Assembly (NCBI GenBank): GCA_032622095.1
Contig: CP136067.1
Coordinates: 77,774,705 to 77,838,704, forward strand
DNA length: 64,000 nucleotides
Direction of reading: 5' to 3'
Source of the DNA: Siphonodentalium dalli
Lineage: Eukaryota; Mollusca; Scaphopoda; Gadilida; Siphonodentaliidae
The notes under the pieces are model-generated. The model was not told the DNA's origin and did not search any database. It worked only from the letters and a program-made list of their open reading frames with translations. Every line of letters starts with the position of its first letter. The stretch's first letter is position 1. Positions 11,151-22,900 of the stretch are shown here, one piece after another. A program made the position numbers and the translations under genes.

Positions 11151-12595
11151 CATTACTAAACCGTTTAGCACAGACCACAGTCCACTTCACTCATCCGATC
11201 ATCACCAAACTTCATATTTATCTTGATATTCATCTATCAGATGAGAGCTATCAAATATTTTTTTAATTTCATAGGAAAAAATGGTCGCCAGCGGCCATAT
11301 TGCATTTACGTTATATTTTATCGCGTCATGTCGATATCTAGTATTACTTAGAAATTTCACCTTTCCAGATTCATAATTGCTCCATTGACTGTAACAGATG
11401 AAATTATTCCCCTCTTCGGATAGAGTGTCACTGAAACTTTATTTTGTCAGACTGTCTGAATAATCACTGATTATATATGGCAATAATCTGTAATAAGATG
11501 TAGCACTATTTTATTTTATATTTACATGCAGTGCTGTTTTTATACATCAATTCTAATCCCCCTAGATCATCATGTGATCGATCATACATCGCGCGAGGAC
11601 CTGGTTGAATTAAGGGGGGTTTTATGGATCACTTCTGTCCTCAAGCTAGATTATACTTATGACATTTAATGGCATGTTCCTAACGTGGAGGGTTAGATAT
11701 GCTTGAGAAACCACCACTCTTTAATTCACACCAAGTTCTCAGCTGTCATGTTCGGATATTAGAACCCATAGCCATGATATATGGTTTATTTTGTGTATAC
11801 TAGTAATATAGTTATTTTCAGTACCTTTATATACCAGTACTGTGTATAACAATGCATATAAATTAATCCATGTATACATGTATATTGATTCAACGGATTC
11901 AGTGGTTTTGTCCATCAGTCTATCAAATTTGCGGGGAAAACATGGCCACAAGCAGTACACCCTGCTAAATTTCGAATTTGAATCAATTGGCGCACCCTGC
12001 AGTCAGCTTTTATTGGAGAACTTTTTCTTATGTGGATATTTTGGGTCACCGCTAGATGTGAGCCATATTTTGTTCTCAAACTGTCCTTGTGAAGACATCA
12101 CTGCCAGCGGTGATCTTCAATTTTACTATTTTTATGGCTAAATAATTTGGTTGATCCTACAGACGACACCCCTTGTCCGATCGTCATCAGATTCCACAAT
12201 TATCTTCTGGATAACCAGGGTGAGAGTAATCTAATTTTCCCGAATTTCGTTAAAAAACATTACCACAGGCAGCAATTTCGTATCTTACTCTTTGATCCTC
12301 TTTTGCATGACTGAATTGTTTAGCAACTGTACAGACATATCCCTCATCTGGTTTTTATATACATGTATATCTCTTCATGCGGATAGCCAGTATTACGTAG
12401 GTACTCCAACTTTCTGCATTCCTGTCATCATTTGAAATATAAATATTTACCTGATACATGCACCCTTCAAAATTTGTTTCGTCGTATCTATTTTAATGAC
12501 CCGTATGGTAATATTGATACAGATATATTTGTCAAACATTTCTTTGTACAATATACAGGTATTTAGTTTGTAACTAAATCTAGAAATATATAATA
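11151..12595. other. Repeat-like intergenic DNA
   Basis: Contains tccgatcatcaccaaact and cttgtccgatcgtcatcag blocks and two ccagcgg segments, typical of diverged dispersed repeats. Further N-terminal exons of the gene at 13.9-25 kb could lie here, but I cannot recognise one. Confidence 0.35.
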
Positions 12596-13085
12596 GTAGC
12601 TCGTGGACCCCACTTCGTCCGGGATGTTCCCCTCTGATTTTCGGAGAAATGCGCGATTTAACCTTGAATTGACTATTTTAAAGGTGAAGGTCATGTCGGG
12701 GTCACGATTTGACCCGTCCAAAACACTCCCCGGACAAAAGTCACGACAAAAGTACCCGTCGAAATCCGCCCGGCTTTATACCCGATTTGACCTTGAATTG
12801 ACAATTTTGAATGTCAAGATCAGGTCATGGTCATGATTTGACCCACCCGAAACACTCCTGGGACAAAAGTAACAGTAGGTATAAAATTTCGTTGAAATAC
12901 TTCCGTTTTACCAGATTTGACCTTGAATTGATCTTTTTGAATGTCAAAGTCAGGTCGGGATCAAGATTTGACCCGTCCAAAATACTCCCTGGAAATAATT
13001 ACCCCTAGGTATCAAATTTCGTCAAATCTGCCCGGCCATAGCTAACAGACAAACAAACAGACAAATGTCCAAAATATATATTAAA
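12596..13085 (-). mobile_element. Non-autonomous Helitron, minus orientation (inner copy)
   Basis: Read on the minus strand, the element ends at 12596 with a hairpin (cccggacgaagtgggg) followed by tccacgagctac, close to the 3' terminus at 60507-60546 and to that of the RepHel element at 37495-37538. Internally, ttgaccttgaattga recurs at about 125-bp spacing, each with a gacccgtccaaaacactcc-like segment. These blocks match the body of the Helitron at 59786-60546. The 5' end is less clear and lies near 13080. Confidence 0.65.
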
Positions 13086-13465
13086 CTAGCTGATGTACTC
13101 GACTTCATTCGGGCTAGTTAGGGATTTTTTTTGTGATCGCCTCCATCTGGACAGTACCCAGTATATACAGCGTCTGGCCAAACTATTGTTCAATTGGTCC
13201 AGAAACATGCCTATATCAGCACGTTCGAGAACATGGTCCCACGTGAAATTGGACCCGTCCATATTGCTCCCGTGATCGAAGTAGTCCTACACACAAATTT
13301 TTAGTCGGATCGGTCAAGGTCCAGAAACATGCCTATGAGCGAGGTCAAGTTGACACGTTAAATACCAAATTCGAGCAGTGTTAGAGTCTATAACACATAC
13401 ACACATGCATTCACGCATACACACATACATACATACATACAGACAGGTGTTTCAAAATGTATAAT
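13086..13465 (-). mobile_element. Non-autonomous Helitron, minus orientation (outer copy)
   Basis: On the minus strand this ends with a hairpin segment (cccgaatgaagtcgag) and tacatcagctag, with CTAG at 13086-13089 followed by T, the expected CTRR|T 3' terminus. At its other end lie (cata)n and ctgtctg-type repeats like those of Helitron 5' ends elsewhere in the window. It abuts the previous element head-to-tail. Confidence 0.55.
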
Positions 13466-13904
13466 CGATAGCTACAACAATTCTATGGTAGATAGTTCAC
13501 GGCCGACCTGATGCATGCATCTTAGTTTTCTTGTACTATCATTGTACTATGATAACCTGTAACAAAGGCAATCAGTTTCTTTACTGGATGGTCACTTTAT
13601 CAAATTAAAAACTGATCACTTTGTTGCAATTTGTCCATTACATATGCGATACATGTATGCTGTACTGTAATATTCAATTTCAATAACGCTCTGTCATAGA
13701 ATTTTAAGTTGTCACTTTCTTGAAACCAACAGTTTGAATTATGGTACAGAATTACTTGTCTAACCACCAACACAATTGCACTTCTTTGTGTTAAACATTT
13801 TTGTTAACATTCTTCACAGGGAGTCGCAGCCTGCAGGTAGCAGACCCAAGTGGTGGTCTGAGTACCGAGTACATGTGGAGAAAATGTTTTTTTTTCTGTA
13901 CAAG

Positions 13905-16900
13905 ATAAGTTGCGGAAAAAAGAGATTCTGACTCAAGTTGACCGGGTAGAGATAGTCAGAGCGATCTACAAAGACATGTGTAAATATACATAGTGAGTAT
14001 TTTTATCCAATACATGTACCATTTTTCTACTGATGTCTGATAATATAATATCAATGTAATTGAAGTTCCCCCATCCAATTTGACACCATAACTCAACATT
14101 TCTTTGCCTTTTGGTCAGCATTGAGCCTCAATATATCAACTTTGAGTCAAGGAAGTCACCCCATAGTTCTCAGTATAATTAGATTTTGATTTTTAATATT
14201 AATTATTTTACCGGGTCACAATATTTTGGAGACCATCAGAATGTTATTCTCCAAGATGATTTATGTGGCATCCAAGCATGTGTGGTTTGTGGATATGTGT
14301 AGATATGTTCTCCCCGCTAACTGTCACATATTGGTTTCAGTTCATCGCCATTCAGAATATCATTCGCTTTCTTAACTGTTTAGAAAAAAACATTGATATT
14401 TGATATTTGAGCCTATTTGATACCACGTGTTGTCAGTAATGGTGTTATTAATTAGTAATTAACTGATTCTGAACACCAAAGTGGTTTTTATATGCCCGTT
14501 TGTCTGTTTGCTTTTTACGATTCTGGATGATAACTTTTGTAAGTCTGAACTGAATGAAATGAAATTTGGTTAACATGATATATAGCTTCTGCTGTATGCC
14601 GAATGAATCATAATTTCCTGTGCAGGTCTGTTTTTATTTACATGGACACTATTTTCCATCCACATAACCAGTAGACATGGTTTACAAAAGAACTTCTATT
14701 CCTGCCAACTTACTGACATAACACACAATAAATTAATTTGTTTCATTTTTATCTTCTTTTCAGTACATCAACACACACGCAGTACTGCGATGCAATTCAC
14801 GCCCTAATGAACATATCGCAGAGCATCCAGAAAAGTGTACCAAAAGCTGGCATGGACCCTGTGGTGAGTTAAAAGGGGCAGGAGACAATGACTTTTCACC
14901 TGGTGAATTGAGCATACTTGATGCAGTCCTTTGGCATATACCGGTATCAATTCGAACTATACTTCTGTTATATAACTGTTATATCATCTGATAAAGGGTG
15001 ATGGACATTTATTAGATTCATTCCACTTCATTTCATGAAAAATATGCTACAAATGAATCAATTTGAGTCAATAATGCATGCTGAATAAAAACACATTAAA
15101 AGTTACATAATGGACAGTGAGTGATTCGAATATGATACTCTGGTCAAAGTGAATATATTTTGATCTACCATTACAAAAATGATGCATGGTGCAGCATGAA
15201 AAAGCATGTGCCATGGAATGCACATGCTTACAAGGTCATGGTAAATATTGTATGGCCAATGCATTCAGTACTGGAATCGATATAATTTTGCAGCACTGGG
15301 TAGATTTTGTATAAAATTCCCTGCCAATGCTTGTTTTTTCAATTTAAATCGGTTAGCATCAATTTCAAATTACATAGAAAATTGTAATGCGAATCCAGTT
15401 AAAATGAGCCCTGTGTGAGTAGACTCACATATATATGAGAATGTTTTGGCACATGGTTTTCGAAAAAAATCAAGATGCTTGTTGTATGAAGATTCCCTGT
15501 GGTGGTGAGATTGGAAATATAAAAATGTATGTCCACAGATGTTGTTTACATATTCTGTTATCCAATTGTTCATCTGTTCAGTTTTGAAATTGAATAAATT
15601 TGTCAGAACATTGTTCCAATTCAAGTTGAGCACATCAGTTTGGGCCCAAAAATTAGCAATCTCTTGTTAAATGTGGTATTATAAGTGTATTCAATTTATC
15701 AACTTCTTATCTTTCTCTCCAGGACTTTTGGAAGACAAGGCTCTCGGATAAGTTCCGTAATTCAAGAAGAAGAGAGCTGAAAAACACAGAAGAAGTGCAA
15801 GCAAAGAAAATCAAGCGGGCTGAGAAAGGTGAGTAGTTTCTCATTAGATCCCAGAACTGCAAGTTTTTCAGACAGGGTGATTGAAACAAGTTAAAAATTG
15901 AGTCAATGTTAAACATACCTTACTCGTATTTAAATTCGCGCAGTACTATTTTTCGCGCACCCATCGGTGCGCGAATTTAAAACTGTGCGAAAAATAGTAC
16001 GACTCCTGAATTTATACCAACACTACCATTTATATAAAGCGATAAATAATTGTAAAATCTTCGACATTTCAATGCTTGTAAAATTACACATATTCCCGAC
16101 GAAAGCACGCGTCCATACCAACAATCTGCATGAAGTGGCGCCGTGATCATACAACAGTCTGAGTTATTGATGTGAACCCAACAATTTAAATACTAGTAAT
16201 CAATTACAAAATTGTAATTTCAATCACTTTGACTGATTCCTCATATATATATGATGTAGTAACTCCAGTCGAATAATATTATACTATACCTTAGACCAAA
16301 CATGGGGAAATTGTTCGAATATAATGGACCAAATAAATGAATGGAATACTTCCCACCAGCTTACTGACATCTATAATATTATATTTATGTATACATTAGA
16401 TATATTAGAAAGATGCATGAATGTGTATCCAAACCATACATATCAAATTGTGTTCAAATTTTTAAACTGGTACTCACTATTAAGGAATAGTTTCGGACGT
16501 TTGGGCTATAAATGTGACACTAATAATCTCAATAGTGAATACTATGATCGGTGAAATAACTCTCGGTGAACTCCGGGCAAATAAAAAAATTTGACTTTAC
16601 TAACACAAATGATGGAGATGACTGTAGCACAAATATCAACCCATACGAGCTTATTGACCATTCCTGTAACTATTACGCACCCTCACCATTTCGGGATAAA
16701 ATAACGAAAACAAATAGAAGCACGTCATTAATTGGCCTTAATTGCAGAAGCTTGAATGCTAATTGGGATAACTTCAGAGAATTGTTATGCGATATGCAAA
16801 ATGATGATAATACTTTCGATGTAATCGCACTTTCAGAGATCTTCAGGATAAAAGAATCATATAATTTACCCGGTTACCAACCATTTGAATATTCAACGCG

Positions 16901-19900
16901 TCCAGATAACGACGATGGAAGAGGTGGGGTTTGGGCTATTTATAAAGAATGGCATTACATTCCAGCATAGACCTGACTTATAAGTATTTATTCCACATGT
17001 AATCGAAACGATATTTGTTGAAATAAACCCCAATCATAGAAACTCATATGTTATAGGGTCAATATACAGACCCAACACAGCTCCTATGGCAGATATTGAT
17101 GCTTTCGTATCCCATATTGATAGCATAATGGAAAAACTTAATGAATCGCACACGAAAGCTTATTTAATTGGAGATTTCAATATAGATTTACTGAACTCCG
17201 AAAATCATTCAAAAACCCACGAATTTGTAGACAACATATTTGAACGGTGCTATATCCCTGTGATCACAAACCAACCCGAGTCACTGATTTCTCAGCTACC
17301 CTGATTGATCATATACATACAAACTCAAAACGGACATTCGACTGCGGAATTATTTTATCAGATGTTTCTGACCATTTTGCAACATTTTACATTGAACATG
17401 AATTTACTCAAAAAGAGATTAATACACAGCGACAACCATTAGCACCCGTTAGAGTGATAAATGAAAAAAACACGACCATATTCAAATACATATTGAGCCG
17501 TCTATCATTTGACTCGGCTTTTAGTTGCTCGTCAGCAGAACTTGCTTACAATAACTTTATAGAACAATATGTGGCCGCATATGAACAAGCGTTCCCACTT
17601 AGATACCCCGAACAAAGGAAAAAATATATCAAAAGAGAACCTTGGATGACCAACGACTTATTGCAATCTTCCCTGAATAAAAACAAACTATTTACAAAAA
17701 AACTTTCTCATCCAACTAAAGAAAATGCAGACAAATACCAAACTTTTTGCAGAATATTCAACCACGCGAAAAGGAAGACTAAAAACGATTACTACAAATC
17801 AAAACTTGGCGAAGCAAGAATAACATGAGGCGAACGTGGGCAATCTTAAAAGACGCTCTTAAAGTTTCATCATCCCCACATAAACTTCCTAAAAATGTCA
17901 AATTCCAAAATAAAACATACTCGGATCCAGCTGAAATTGCGCAATCGTTTAACGAATACTTCGCTTCAATAGGTCAACAAACTGCTGATAAGGTAGAAAC
18001 AGTTCACAACATTCAACCCCTTGACTATATGACAGAAAAGAACCAAAAAAATTTCTTCCTCTCCGAAACACCAACAGCTGAAATGTTATCAACATGTGCT
18101 ACATTTTCCAATAAAAGCTGTGTAGATTTTTCGAATATATCTATGAAGTTGATGAAATGTACTATCAACGAAACTGTTTACGCACTTACACACATAATAA
18201 ACTTATCATTCGAACAAGGAATAGTGCCCACGAAAATGAAAATTTCTAGAGTTGTTCCCATACACAAAAATAGTACACGTGAAAATGTTGAAAACTACAG
18301 ACCAATTAGTATTTTGCCAGCTTTTTCAGAAATCATGGAAAAACATGCATAAACGTTTAAATTCTTTCTTAACAAAATTTGATATAATACATAACAAACA
18401 ATTTGGTATCAGGGAAAACCACTCGACAACACATCCCTTACTACATCTGTTAAATCATGTTGCTGAAAATAACAACAAAAAGACCAGAGACTCTACTTTA
18501 GCAATTTTTATAGACCTGTCCAAAGCATTCGACATGATTAGCCACACGATACTGCTTCAAATACTTGACCATTACGGCATTAGAGGAATAACAAAAAAAT
18601 GGTTCAAAAGCTATCTAGAAGGGAGAAAGCAATATGTTGAAATCGAAAATAATAAATCAAACATGCTTGATATAAACTGCGGTATGCCTCAAGGATCTAT
18701 ATTAGGACCCGTTCTATTTCTTATTTATGTCAATGATATGCCCAATAGCACATGTTTAAATCTCCTGTCATTTGCAGATGATACGACTCTCCATACTTCC
18801 GGCCATGATCCTCGGCAAATTGAGAAACAAGTTAATTCAGAACTTCTAAAAATTCATCAATGGTGTTGTAGTAATAAATTATCAATTAACGTATCAAAAA
18901 GTAAATACATGTTATTACATCCCACCAATAATGACTTCAAATGGAATAATCTTAAAATAAATTTGAATAACAAGCCATTAACGCGAGTAGGTAATACCAG
19001 ACCAGAACAATCTAAAAAAATTCTTGGAATTATCATTGATGAGAATCTCACCTTTAAATATCACATATCTATGGTACGTAAACAAATATCCAATGCAATA
19101 TATTCCATAAATAAGGTAAAGCGAATATTACCAAAAAACTGCTTGAGAACTTTATACTTCTCTTTGATCCACAGTCATCTCATCCATGGTTTGAAAATTT
19201 GGGGCCATGCCGATACAGGAGGCACTATCTTTAAACAACAGAAAAAGGCAATTAGAATTATATCCAACAAATCATACAGGAGCCATACAGAACCAATTTA
19301 TCTGAATGAGAACATTCTTAAATTTCAAGACTTATATAAGCTACAAGCAGTAACGTTCGTTTTTGACTGGAAAAGAGATAATCTTCCCAAATCATTCAAT
19401 GAAACGTTTCACTATACAACTGCTAATACCCGACAGGCTGGTAGTCTGAAAACATCAACTCCGAGAACTGCATTTAGTTCTACGTTACCTAAACACACAT
19501 TCCCTGACATATGGAATGGATTGGACAAAAATTACAAGAACATAAAATTTCGTAACCGATTTAAAACGTTATTGACAAAAAATTATCTGTCGCAATACTC
19601 GTCTAAAATTAAATGCAATAATACCTTTTGTCGAGATTGTGCAGTTATGCCTAAATGCACGACATGAGCCCCAACATTGTTAATTCCTAGTAAAAAGCCT
19701 GGTATGTTCACCTTTCATTTTGGCTGGATAATATGTAACCTTGTCCTTTATAAACAGAAATGATGGATATGAACAAAATGAATAGCGATCTTTTAAAAAA
19801 AGGCTCTTATTTTGTCGTATAGTCTAAAAGTATAATACTTCAGCCATACTCACTGCACTCATGATAGAGTAATATTGCCCAGTGCTTGGTATAACCAGTA

Positions 19901-22900
19901 CATATACCAGCATACTATGTACACCATGTAAATGGTTTGGATACGCCATTCATGAATATTTTTTTCCCTCCATATTTTCATGTATTTAGATGTTACTATA
20001 CTTCACGTCATTTTACTATTTAAGTTTCATTTCCAAACAGGGGCGACAGGAAGACGGCCTATCTGGCCAAGCCGCCCCTGTACAATATAATCATGTTTAT
20101 TTCTGTATATTTCACTGTCAGCATTATGTTTGTAAATATTGTACAAAATAAACAATCAATCAATCAATCAATTTTATCTGAAGTTGACAGCCTACCCGGT
20201 TTTAGTTTTACTTCATTCGAGCTCAATGATCCCCATAAAAACTTAAATACCAGAAAAATAACTTGAAGCATATATGCACCCATCTTCGGAACAAAATTAT
20301 AATGTAGTTATGTTCTACTTGATGTAAATTTCCGTCGTGGTGATGCATGGTCTAATACATACGTATATTCAGGAGCGATTAATGTACTCAATCCGAATTC
20401 ACGCTCGCAAATTACCATTCCCTTGGCTTCGGGGTAAAAAAATTATTTGATTCGAGTCGAGGGGCCCACCCATCAAAGCTCAGAGTGCACAGCTATCGAC
20501 GTTTGAAATGTGTTATTTTAATTTTAAGTGGCCCAGTAAACAGTCGACGAGATGAATTTCTCTGGCTTTTTTTGTGTCAGATAGTTGACAAACCGGCAAA
20601 ATATCAATGACCAAAATGTTGATAAATAACAGGTTTTGGGCAATTTTATACTATTGTTGACTGTGGTTAGGATTATGTTTGGGTAAATAATTGATTCTGA
20701 TAACTGAAGCGGCCTTTAGCAAAATTTTGTTGTTGGAATTTGATGATATGGGGACCATCGAATTGGATTGAGTACCTTTAAGAACTGACAGTCATCAAAT
20801 ATATGACCTTTTCTAAAATATTTTTGTCAGTTTTGAATTCGCGCAGGATGGTGTTCGAATTCAAAGTGCGCGAATTTAAAACTGACCGAAAAATAGTACT
20901 GCGCGAATTTAAATACGAGTATAAAGATAGGCAATTTTTACCTTGTTTCGATCACCCTGTCTAAAAAAGTTCAAAAGCAACTATCTCATTTATGGACACA
21001 AGTTAAACAGTTGATTATGTCGGTGTTTCTTCAGATAAGTATCCCAGTCATTCGTATTTGTTAAAGGTACGGTTGGCCTTGGCGGTGGGTATCCTGTGAA
21101 AATATTTCCACCCGTCAAAAACCGCCACAAACAGAAAGAACAACAAAATGTAGACAGACTTTGTCCATATACAAATAAGGAATATCGCATAAACAGTATG
21201 TTATTGTCACATATTTGACCATTGTTATGTAAACAAAAACATAAAAAGTTACTTTTCTGGTGTTTGTTTATATTATGATGGTAAACATAAAGAGCGTTCT
21301 TTGTTGGTGAATTCCTGATATGGAACGAATAAAGAGCGTTTATGCCATTTGTGTGTGATTAGCCAGCAGCATTGTGCTGCCTTCTGTAACACAATCAGGC
21401 TCTTGTTTAGGTAAAATATAGTAAATCTTTATGATAACATGCTGTTTACGCGATGGTCATGGTATATGTGAACGAAACTATGCGTTTTAATGTTTTTTCT
21501 GTTTACGGCGATTGGAACAAATATGAATATTTTCGACAACTAAGGCCTCACGTGCCTTTAAAGCTTGTCAGAACATACATTGTATATTTACAATCATTGC
21601 GCATCGGCATTGATAAATACACATCACTTGAATTTTCTCTGTTAGGTTAAAATAAACAAACTGATAGATTAACACCCCCTATCATCCATATTTGTTCATG
21701 CCTTGAACATTTTATATCAATTCTGCACCCACGCCCCCCCCCCAAAGTCTTGTTCTCCTTTCATTTTACTACACAGGTGAGATGTCAGTATCAATAACAT
21801 GTTGGGTGTCAGTTTTTCAAACCAAGACTCTAATAGCAAGATTATGTTTTCCCCAAGGTTTCTCTTTATTGAGGATAGCTATTTAAAAAAACAAATTTAA
21901 AACATTCAAATTAATACCCTTATTTTGTAAATATTGGATGTAAATTCAGCATTTTTTAAAATTATTACCTCTATTGCTAACTGTCATTCTATTTCAGTTT
22001 CAGATAGTCCTCTTGTCTGGGGAATCCCCAATTTTAAACCACCTCGACCAGAAGGTGAAGACGACAAATCCATCATCACCATGGAGTTCTGGATGAAAGA
22101 TGAATCCAGGCGCAGGAAGCAAAACTTCAGCAAAATATCTATCATGATGGATAGAACGTTCCCAGACAGAAGGAAATATATCATCGACGACTGCCCGGGA
22201 GTGTCCGAAATAAAGGAGAAATACCCTTGTCTCTTTGACGAGGACGAGGTTGGTTGATTTCCTTCGCAATATCAAATTGTTAACTCTTCCACGATTGGAG
22301 CTTCCTGAATTTTTTTCGAAAACATTATGCCAATGCTTATATAAGAGAATACTTCGGCCAAGCAATAATCACCTTAACATTGTAAGCTATTCTCTTGTAT
22401 ATGCGAGACCTCTATGGACTGGCAAAGGATATTTAATGCTTCTCGGGTACAGCTCCCATCATGAAAGGGTTAATTCAAAACTGTCATGCCTCAAATGATG
22501 TAAAAATTTCCATCGCCAATCAGTTCCAATGGGCAACGCCCACAATGCCTAAAAATGTGGTCTGCAATAGGTTTATATTTAGCATATTCTGAATATAAAG
22601 CCCGTTCTATTTATGTCCTATCATATGAATTTGAAAATATTGTAAGATTTGTCTGGATAAAAAATGGTCATATATTCAGAATCATTAACATTTATATAAG
22701 ACAAAGTATAATAATTATAATTAGGGATGAACACATACGGTAGCATTTGCCCATTACTTTGTATGTTGCAACAATTACTGTCACCTGAAACTACATGCAC
22801 TTTTCTTGAATCCACAGCTAGCAGAAGAATACAAACGTCTAACGACATACGATTTAGCAAGTTCTATGCTTTCTGAGATGCACGTATATGCTGACCAGAT

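Larger units (their letters stand above)
15869..20962. mobile_element. TIR element in intron 3, interrupted by later insertions
   Basis: The left end (cagacagggtgattgaaaca through actcgtatttaaattcgcg to about 15960) reappears inverted at about 20872-20962, an inverted terminal repeat of roughly 90 bp. It starts 40 bp after the exon 3 donor. The interior holds the LINE (about 16280-20172) and the MITE at 20383-20783, so the original element was probably below 1 kb. No target duplication is clear. Confidence 0.6.
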